Notes under the pieces: generated by a model
What the model was told of the DNA's origin: nothing
The model's database searches: none
What the model saw: the letters and a program-made list of their open reading frames with translations, nothing else
Translations under genes and position numbers: made by a program
Shown here: positions 56,120 to 64,000 of the stretch, piece by piece
Layout of the letters: every line of letters begins with the position of its first letter
How positions within the stretch are numbered: the first letter of the stretch is position 1
Origin: Bolinopsis microptera
Lineage: Eukaryota > Ctenophora > Tentaculata > Lobata > Bolinopsidae
Assembly: GCF_026151205.1 (NCBI RefSeq)
Contig: NC_087073.1
Location: forward strand, 13,473,837 to 13,537,836
Reading direction: 5' to 3'
DNA length: 64,000 nt

Positions 56120-56719
56120 TTACATGACAACACAGTCCCTCCGTTTCCTCCTACTGAACCTCAAATTAATCTCACTCAGTGCTGGACTTGACAACCTTAC
56201 TGTCTGATCTATCAAATCGTCCACATTCCTGAGGTTAATCCCGGATGTTTCTATAAAATACCTCATCCGGAGTTTCTCGGAGAGTTTGTTGCCTTCCTCC
56301 ACGGTTACCAGAGGTAACTGCTGAGGGTTCCTGATACGAAGGTCCAGTTTATTAGCGACCATAACGCACTTTACAGTGGGCAGGGCGTGTCTCACCTGCC
56401 TGTACCTGTCCTCTACTGAGCTGTAACTCTCAATATTACTGATATCGTACATTAGGATCACTGCTTCAGGGCGCTCACTTTGTAAGAGAAGAGATAACTC
56501 CTCCTGCTCGATGTCTGATTCAGGATCGTAGAACTGCAGGCTGTAGGGACACCCTTCTACCACTACATTAATGTGGTAGTTGGAGGTGTCGCACTGCATG
56601 AAGGAGCGTGGGCGCGCGCTGGCTGGTGCTGCGGTGCTCATTCCCATAACGTAGGACTCTATAAGTGTGGTGCGGCCTACTCCAGGGTCTCCTAATACCA
56701 CGAACTTTAACTTCCTCAT
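56120..56719 (-). CDS. Ras-superfamily small GTPase with degenerate G1/G3 motifs and CaaX end
   Basis: A 199-residue single-exon frame, the usual length for Ras/Rho proteins. G1 is GDPGVGRTTL, so the P-loop lysine of GxxxxGK(S/T) is Arg. G3, normally DTAGQ, reads FYDPESDIEQEE, lacking the Gly and catalytic Gln. G4 is intact (VANKLDLR) and G5 is ETSG. The C-terminus is basic (RRKRRD) and ends CVVM, a CaaX box with Met that predicts farnesylation and membrane attachment. YDISNIESYSSVEDRYRQVR is the normal helix-3 region. It is probably weak or inactive in GTP hydrolysis, like Rnd-type or pseudo-GTPases (inference). A start farther upstream is not seen. Confidence 0.8.
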   Translation of the reverse strand: MRKLKFVVLGDPGVGRTTLIESYVMGMSTAAPASARPRSFMQCDTSNYHINVVVEGCPYSLQFYDPESDIEQEELSLLLQSERPEAVILMYDISNIESYSSVEDRYRQVRHALPTVKCVMVANKLDLRIRNPQQLPLVTVEEGNKLSEKLRMRYFIETSGINLRNVDDLIDQTVRLSSPALSEINLRFSRRKRRDCVVM

Positions 56720-58449
56720 CAGAGAGGGGTGTTGGAGCCTGGTTACTGGAGTGGTGATATGTTGAGTACTAATAGAGACTGGTTGTTCAGGAACTGATGA
56801 TATTGGAACTAGTCAACTGTAATCGTAGTGAGGATTGTTCAGGATCTAGTTGGAGTGTTGGTTGTTGTAGTGATCTGGGCATTCTTTCGTTTTTACATCT
56901 TCGAGCTCCATCATTGCCTTTGGATAATAATGTAGAATCAAAGTTTAAAACCAAAAGTGACAAATTGTCTTCTTCAAATTAATCAAAAAGCAAATGCGTA
57001 ATGTTAACCTAGGTAAATTTAATAATACTATTGGACTATTAAACGATAAAATGTAATAAAAGTGATTGGAAACAATCAAGTACGAAATCTTCTAATAGAC
57101 AATTCTGACTCAATTGTCTACATTCAATATCAACACACTAGACATGCTGCAAACAAGATCGACATTGTACCACACCCAATTTGAGATAACGAGATAATCG
57201 CCACAACAAAACCACATCAACCATCGCCACGAGTGAACACCACGCACATCAAATCCCTAGTGCAACAATCCTATGTCATATTTTCTAATGTTATCGAGTG
57301 GTTGTTTTGCCGGTCAATCTAATCATATAAGTCTTGCCAGAATTAAACAATATTTCGCATCTGTGCTGGTACCCGTGATCTGTAATGTGGTTATGGTAGA
57401 AGATCATGTCATAAAATTTAAAACCAATTGTTCGTGGTCACGATGCGTATCAATAATACACTGACATTCATAATGATCGACATGTATCCAATTTATGTGT
57501 AACACTATTAGCATCTAGTATCCTAACAAACAAACCACATCTTTAAAATATCGATAAACTCGATCTACTATCAACATCAGAACACATTTTAAGTTTATAG
57601 GAGCTAAAGCATACCACAATCTTGATCTTAGTTGCTTCTTGAATGTAAATGTAAAGTAACATCTTTTCTCAACTATATGTTTTCGCTTTTTACCATTAAG
57701 TGTCAATCAACTGTTAGATAATCAGCCACGAGTTTATCAGCTGATATCATACTTATTCCCTACGATCTTTTTGCCTTCGGCAAGAGCAGGGAAAAAAATA
57801 CGATAAAAGCTACGATATACCTGATCAACTTCAGAAACAAAATATTTTAAAGTTATAGGAGCTAAAATATGCTTTTCGAAACACAATTATGTCGATCACA
57901 ACTTAATCCAATGTAAATAACGTTGGGAACGGTTACTAAACGAATCGCAGGATTAAACGTGGTAAGTATAACACTTTGCAACACACTAGCTAATATACTC
58001 TAGCTAACTTGGTGCGTGTCTACATACAGAACGGAAGTAAACTCGCTGACTACTCTCTTTCTCACACGAGTAATAATAATAACATGGCTGTGTACATTCT
58101 ATATATGTAATGTCTCACGTCTGACGAGAGAGTGCATCGAATATTGCTGACAAGTAAAATTATAACCGGAACAAAGGTGAGAGTAGAGACACAAGGACAC
58201 GAGATTACTGAACAGCTGGCCAGCCCAGGAATGCGAGTGTGAGTGTTTGGGATGTTGTGAGTGCGGGAAATGAAACCTTAAATCCTCCTGAAACATGATG
58301 ATATCGTGCAAAATAGAAGGCTATTTGATCCTATAATTGTATTGATCACTGGACGGTGTAATGTAATCAATGATTTACTGTCACGGTGTTTGTATCGGAA
58401 TGCTGCCTAAAAAGGGCGGCAGGTTTACATTCCTGGGTGAAATTATGGA
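56720..58449. other. Long spacer without recognised genes
   Basis: AT-rich. Small frames at 56,797-56,982, 57,273-57,464, 57,515-57,706 and 58,099-58,311 have no recognisable sequence. A short duplicated phrase (TATAGGAGCTAAA) occurs near 57,600 and 57,855. Confidence 0.4.
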
Positions 58450-58451
58450 CA

Positions 58452-58835
58452 CAGCGGGGAGTGAGTGCACAGTGGGGAGTGAGTGCACAGCGGGGAGTGA
58501 GTGCACAGTGGGGAGTGAGTACACAGTTGGGAGTCAGTGCACAGTTGGGAGTCAGTGCACAGTTGGGAGTCAGTGCACAGTGGGGAGTCAGTGCACAGTG
58601 GGGAGTCAGTGCACAGTGGGGAGTGAGTGCACAGTTGGGAGTGAGTGCACAGTTGGGAGTGAGTGCACAGTTGGGAGTCAGTGCACAGTTGGGAGTCAGT
58701 GCACAGTGGGGAGTCAGTGCACAGTGGGGAGTGAGTGCACAGTTGGGAGTGAGTGCACAGTTGGGAGTGACTGCACAGTTGGGAGTGAGTGCACAGTGGG
58801 GAGTACCTAAGTGCACAGTGGGGAGTGAGTGCACA
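58452..58835. repeat. 18-bp minisatellite, about 21 copies
   Basis: Unit GTGCACAGTTGGGAGTGA with T/G and G/C variants at fixed positions. The 18-bp period keeps frames open on both strands (CTVGSE, SAQLGV, CALTPN repeats), which explains the long ORFs there. No start, splice or signal context supports coding. Confidence 0.95.
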
Positions 58836-59701
58836 TGATAATAGGCCGATTATAAGTCGGGTGCTGCTTTACAATATACATTATCCGTCAAAAAGAAGTA
58901 GCAAGTTGGCGTGTGCCACATAATGAAATGTTAATGAGGCACAGTGAATTCCAGAGAAGTTAATGAGTGTGTAGACAGTTAACTATTTAGTAAACTATGT
59001 AGTTAGTTCTTTCTAACACACGTCACCTGGTGGCATGAATACCTAACTTAGGACTCCTTCACCGACTGTTGCTATTACACAGAAATGCTAGTTACAATAG
59101 TAGCTGTATTAAAACCAGAGTGTAGAGGGATAACAGATCCACACGAAACTAAAGAGATATAAAGACAACTGAGTGCTGACGTAACAAAACAACTGGCTAC
59201 TAGTTATTAAGTTACAAGAGATGTAGTTTCAAATAGCTCAAGTCTACCCCAGCTATACTAGCTTGTTGTAAACTGGAACGATTAGCTAGTTACACAGTAC
59301 ATTGGTTTCCAGCTAATCTGGGAAAGAGAATGCACTGGAAACATTCTTCGTATGTTTAATAACAGATTTCTATTGTCTAGCTAGAGCAATCAGCGGCATA
59401 ATGTAATGTTGTGATATGCCTGACTTTCTCTTATTGGAACAAACAGATGGTAAAAACCACACAATGAAGCCATTGAACAATTGAATAATGCGGTACTCCT
59501 TTATAATACACAATGTCGCTTAAAATCTCAGATGGACGTTTTAAAACCGTGTACTTCGTAATAAAATTAGAAAAAATAATTGATTATCTCCGTACCTGCA
59601 TCTCTGAAACATACGGAGTAATATATCGCTGTTCAATGTCCAAGATCCGGTCTTCAATATTCCACTAAACTTTCAACTGATTAGCAAACATTTAGATTGT
59701 G
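58836..59701. other. Spacer
   Basis: AT-rich, no feature recognised. Confidence 0.4.
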
Positions 59702-60021
59702 ATTTCTCTTGGAGAATTTCTCTTTAGACTCTTAACTTGCGAACAAATTGAAGCAGCAAACTTTAGGCTAGAAACTTTATTGAATTGAAATAATCATTCC
59801 ACGTAACAACGTCTTCTTCAGTTCTCAAATTATTTGTTATATAATAGTGTTGAAAGTATTTTAATACTTTCAACACTATTATATAACAAATAATTTGAGA
59901 ACTGAAGAAGACGTTGTTACGTGGAATGATTATTTCAATTCAATAAAGTTTCTAGCCTAAAGTTTGCTGCTTCAATTTGTTCGCAAGTTAAGAGTCTAAA
60001 GAGAAATTCTCCAAGAGAAAT
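59702..60021. repeat. Perfect palindrome with 159-bp arms and 2-bp spacer
   Basis: The left arm ends GAAAGTATT (59,860), spacer TT, and the right arm begins AATACTTTC (59,863). The stretches I compared base by base are identical. The right outer end adds one 14-bp duplication (TCTCCAAGAGAAAT). No ORF. Confidence 0.9.
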
Positions 60022-61230
60022 TCTCCAAGAGAAATCAAGTTCAAATGCGACTCATAAATATAGCCCCCTTGAACTATTTAGATTGTGAGTACTTGATAAA
60101 CTAATATTGTGTTAATATTAGTTGTTATTTCAGAACACGAGGGGAGTGCTGCTTGGATCCACTAAAATGGCGGACAGTGCAAACAATGTTTACCCAAAAC
60201 TGAGTAGTGCGTTAGCGGGAACTTCGCTTTAGGTGGTCATGACTCGTGGGAGAGCAGCAATTTAGTGACTCCATTTATTTTGATTCCCAAGCCCTTGTTA
60301 TTACAATTTATCGGCTTACAAATGATATTGACAGTTGACCTGTTTTGAATAATGTTTATTTTATGATGTTCATTGTAGCGACATGGTAGTTTCTAAAATA
60401 CCTACCAATTTTTGTGAGTTTTTGACTGATACAAATATTTTGTTTTATTTTGTCTTTTCCCTTTAAAGTTCGCTGCTGAATAAAACAACAAGGTTAAATT
60501 CAAACTATTAGTAAAGTGAATAGTTAAATCATAGTTACCCCGATGAAAAATGTCAGAACTATGTTATTTTGAATATAGAAGCCAGACCCAGTCCGTGGAC
60601 CACCAAGCAAGGTTTACATCACTATGCTGAGCCTTCATATTAAACTCAACATTAAACCGAACATCCCACAGTATGCTCAAATAATGCCAGTCGTGACTTA
60701 TTCATACTATCACCTTATCACATATCATGTCATATTATGAATTAGTCACTTAAAGTGATCCGCGGACTGGTTCCCTTGTCAAACGCTGTCTGAACCATCA
60801 ATATTATCTCATTGATGAAATAGCCTCGTAGCCGGGCCAGCGAAAGGGGGTGCATGGAAGCCGTACAATGCTTCACGGACTAGTCCACGGACCGGCTTTT
60901 TGGATTCCGCCCAGGGATGGACACACACGTGCGACTGCGAGTCTGTCCAACCGCATGCAGTACGTATGGCGCGGAAGCGTTTTTTGTATACTGTTCAGCG
61001 CGCACGCATGCTGTTTTAATTATTATATATATACTTAGCTTTCAAAACTACTATAAAACAAATAATTTGAGGAGAAAAGTGAGGGAAAGATGATAGTTTG
61101 GCCAGTAATACTTGTATAAGTCGCCAATGCACAATCTATCTAAAGTTTGTGGACCTCAGTTAAGCCTTTTACTTGTTAATATCTACATATATTATACGTA
61201 CAGGGTGCAGTGCGGTGGCCGCGCCAAGAT
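60022..61230. other. Spacer with a possible short first exon
   Basis: After a strong 3' splice site (TTGTTATTTCAG near 60,133) there is AAAATGGCGGAC at about 60,164, a good start context. It encodes MADSANNVYPKLSSALAGTS and one more Leu, then a stop. It may be a short peptide or the start of a spliced gene; nothing further supports it. Variants of GTCCGTGGAC / GTCCACGGAC occur near 60,592 and 60,887. Confidence 0.3.
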
Positions 61231-61235
61231 CAGGC

Positions 61236-61312
61236 GCTCCTACATTCTATATTATGTCCTACTATATAATATATAATATATACTATATATAATAGTATAG
61301 GACATAGTTAAC
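61236..61312. repeat. AT-rich palindrome
   Basis: ATTATGTCCTACTATATAAT .. ATTATATATAGTATATATTA-like centre .. AGTATAGGACATAG. Imperfect inverted repeat of about 35 bp per arm. Confidence 0.6.
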
Positions 61313-61319
61313 AATATAT

Positions 61320-61890
61320 AACAAATCGCGATCGCTCGCCCAAATTTTAAAAAAAATCTTGTGAAAAGACCCTTTGCACTTTGGTTGTTAAATTGATCAG
61401 GATCAGTGTATTTTTGGACGCTAATTCCAAATCACCCTCTACTCCATGACGTACGGTTAAAATGCTTCCCTGTGAGAGTTATGAGCGAAAAACCGTTTTG
61501 GTCACGTGACAGGCTAGTAAAACACGAATTCGATTGTTTAGGGCTCGGGTTAGGGTTAGGGTTGTAGTAAAGGTTATGGATAGCTTCGGGGTTATGGTTA
61601 GGGTTGGGATTTGGGTGTTGTAAAACCGTTTTGTACGGCTGCAAAACCATAAAAACCGAAACCACGTGAAATTTTTGGGCGAGCGAATTAGTAAAACTAA
61701 GAACCCAGATCTAATATATAATCAGAAGTTCAAGTAACTGCCCACGCGCAACCCTTTAATAACTCACGTAATTCTTTTTAAAATTGCACAGAAATTTCAT
61801 GGAGATTATAGTCATAGGTGTGGGTCAAACTTAGATTTCCTAAAAGTTTCGTCAAATTCGGCGCGAAAAGTGGCATGCAACGCATGTCAA
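61320..61890 (-). repeat. Dispersed repeats (R5 and inverted R3)
   Basis: GCGAGCGAATTAGTAAAA near 61,678 and GATCGCTCGCCCAAATTTT near 61,329 mark a repeat also seen near 49,578. It includes a short GGGTTAGGGTTAGGGTT run at 61,546-61,562. About 61,735-61,890 is an inverted relative of 44,873-45,095. Confidence 0.5.
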
Positions 61891-62339
61891 CGATTAATTA
61901 CGGTGGTTTTTACAAAACATTATGATCACAATAGGACTTGGTGCTGGGTGCATGTCATTATTCATGCTTTACGATGACAAGAATCTACCGATCGCTGTAT
62001 CATAAACACTTAAGTTTGCAAAAATTGACACATCTACAATCTATCATCCTCTCAAATAGTCACCCGTTACTGTTACTATAGTCATAGATCCTCTTCCATT
62101 TATGGTGTTATCACTTATCACACACGCCGGCATTACTAGCGCAAGCTTCATATAAGGATTAACATTGACAAATTAATTGGTAATACTCATGATAATCAAT
62201 GATGTTATCATGATTCACTCATACAGAGAACTGGATTTATCTGACAAACTGTCATAGTGACTATACTATACACATTATTGTATATCATTCATCATCTGAA
62301 CGTTCCATTTAATTTGTTTCACGCCCAATTGGAAACCTG

Positions 62340-62528
62340 GCAGTTATTATATCAAAACGTAGAACCATTCCAACAGCAAACCTCGCCTTGTTTGACAATT
62401 CATTTGCAGTTCAGGGACTTAAATTGTGGAATGCAATCCACTACCAACTGAATGTCACTCAACATCTCGGGCTCACAAAGTTCATGTTGTCTCTCACTGA
62501 TAAGCCGCCGACCAGGGGATATGATTAA
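62340..62528 (+). mobile_element. LINE ORF2 C-terminal relic
   Basis: The frame ending at the TAA 62,526-62,528 encodes RRTIPTANLALFDNSFAVQG, LKLWNAIHYQL and FMLSLTDKPPTRGYD, the common C-terminal pattern of LINE ORF2 proteins (SFxxQGxKLWNxxP). The 64-codon frame at 62,257-62,451 is a shadow. No RT remains. Confidence 0.65.
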
Positions 62529-64000
62529 TGATTATGCTCCTCCAAATACGAACACTTTGGCCTCTTCAGTCTTCTGTACTAGCGCCTCTTCGTTCGTGGT
62601 TCGGTTGTGGGGTGGTCAGAAAATGTGATGGCCCCGTCAAGTCTTGATGAAACTCAACATATGTCACATAGTATTAGTATTATATAGGTCACATTCCATG
62701 ATATGAATGAATGAATTAGTGGAGTCCCAGTTCAGGCTTTAACAAATGTGCAAAGGTCTATCTTAGTATTTATGATTTACATGTATACCTCGCTAAACAG
62801 CGCTGAAACGCATAGCTTATAAGTTTAAAGAAACATACTGCTGTAACTATAAGTTTTGCGCGATGCATTCTGGCTCTGCATAATTCGCATGGGCCTCATT
62901 TATTATCTATCGAAGTTAAATTTTGGTCACAGTGATCGTTAACAAGATATAAATATAAATAATTAACTCACGTTAATTACTTATATTAATCTATCGTCGA
63001 ATATTATTTTCCGCACGAATATTGTTTTTTTCAGGGGATTACTAGTAGTAGTACATACTGCAGCTAATCGATTTTCAGTCAAATTGAACATCACATTAAT
63101 AATATAACGACGTTCCATAAGAGGCTGTATAAGGCATAATTGTGATGAGATCGATGCAACCAGACTGCCAATCTTTTAGTGATGGTACAACAGGTACAGT
63201 TATGTGATATAATGAAGGCTCAACGAAAATTTGTAACATGTATAGCTTAAAATGAGACGGTCTGACAGCAGTGACGTAACCAATTGGTCACCCTTTTTGG
63301 CGCCCCCGCTTCAAACGTTTTCTTATGTCCTAATAAATAAATCATGTCTTTTGTTTGTCGCTACCTATAACAAGTGCAGTTTTTTTTGAGTTTTCAAAAA
63401 CTTTTGGAAAAGTCAAAAATGAGTTATCCAAGGAAAATTATCTTGACAAAATTTCGATAGTCATCGTATCGCCATACCAGATCACGCATCGCCATCAGTG
63501 CACATCGGAAATAGAAATTGAGCTCGACAGGAGACAAAACACCTCGGACAGAAAGATTACTTTACTTGTGCTTGGTGCGAATCTTAAACAACCGTGGAAA
63601 TGGAGCAAGAAAAGAGCTCTACCTCCTTAATAAATGTGATATCAGCGCAAACATGATTTCCACATGAAATTCAATAGCACATTTAACGATAATGTCCATG
63701 TTGACCCAACCAATGCTCCCATGTGGAACCCAGACACTTCGTTTCCGGACATTAAGTTCGACATTTGCTAATTTTGCAGTGGCTCTGTCCCAGTTGACTG
63801 TTGAGGCGAGGAAAATACCGCTCTGCAGGAATGCCATCGTCCGCTGTGATTGATCGACCATGTGCTCTCTGTTATGTCACAAATGTCCCTCAAGTCGTGA
63901 GTATGTGACTGGCTTATCTACGTGTGATGTGCGTGACTCAAGGTAATAATAGCAATTATAAGTTAGTGCTCAATAAAAAGTCTTACACCTACGTTCGTAT
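62529..64000. other. Unassigned right end
   Basis: Frames at 63,355-63,630 (+; EIELDRRQNTSDRKITLLVL) and 63,619-63,861 (-; TVNWDRATAKLANVELNVRK) have protein-like composition but no family I recognise. They overlap slightly and could be exons or relics. Nothing else seen. Confidence 0.3.

Noticed and set aside
58367-58838. ORFs of CTVGSE, SAQLGV and CALTPN repeats
   Set aside because: Artefacts of an 18-bp minisatellite; no start, signal or splice context.
61546-61562. GGGTTAGGGTTAGGGTT run as a telomere remnant
   Set aside because: Only about two and a half units within a dispersed repeat; too short to claim an interstitial telomere.
63355-63861. Two terminal ORFs as genes
   Set aside because: Protein-like composition but no recognisable family, signal or splice evidence; left as unassigned.

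Overview
The window reads as nuclear DNA of a metazoan, probably a marine invertebrate of the cnidarian or a similar early-branching grade. The base composition is AT-rich. Host genes have short spliced introns with GT..AG ends: an ADAM17-like sheddase, a ShKT/PAN secreted protein, a LamG/sushi/GCC2-GCC3 secreted protein and a Rho/Ras-like GTPase. Non-LTR retrotransposons, Tc1/mariner relics and palindromic MITEs are dense. I cannot name the species, and the cnidarian suggestion is inference.

Positions 1-35,600 are almost entirely mobile DNA. In order: a Penelope-like reverse transcriptase running in from the left edge; a shattered RTE-type LINE interrupted by a 2-kb element rich in GGTTAA motifs; LINE tails and short repeats; a 2.36-kb foldback element (8507-10865) with ~735-bp inverted repeats and a 9-bp target duplication, sitting inside an older retroelement fragment; and a nest of LINEs at 12.1-26.6 kb. 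In that nest a minus-strand LINE ('D') was split by plus-strand LINE 'A', whose ORF2 was later hit by a DD41D mariner. A second full-coding-length relative, LINE 'B', lies behind A. ORF1 of A and B carries an AlkB-like 2OG-Fe(II) dioxygenase domain joined to an SGNH esterase domain, and ORF2 carries a PHD-like finger, an endonuclease and an RT. Next come a CR1/L2-like LINE fragment ('E'), perfect palindromes, and an apparently intact RTE-like LINE ('F', 1049 codons).

Positions 35,900-56,720 hold the host genes. An eight-exon ADAM17/TACE homologue (35,930-44,200) carries a nested intronless gene in its fifth intron, encoding a secreted heptad-repeat protein with an F5/8C-like lectin domain. 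The exon/intron junction in its transmembrane region is amplified into a 21-copy, 33-bp minisatellite, so nearly every copy repeats a splice donor. Then follow a ShKT/PAN secreted protein, a Tc1-flanked foldback element, a LamG-sushi-GCC2/GCC3 secreted protein (minus strand) with a ~490-bp (CCCTCT)n tract just upstream, a TTAA-flanked palindrome, and a small GTPase (minus) with degenerate nucleotide-binding motifs and a CaaX end.

Positions 56.7-64 kb hold little coding sequence: an 18-bp minisatellite, a perfect 159-bp-arm palindrome, dispersed repeats, a LINE C-terminal relic and unassigned sequence.

The secreted and shed proteins could all act at the cell surface or outside the cell, but nothing in the sequence shows that they work together. 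Most of the rest is the record of repeated transposon insertion into older transposons.
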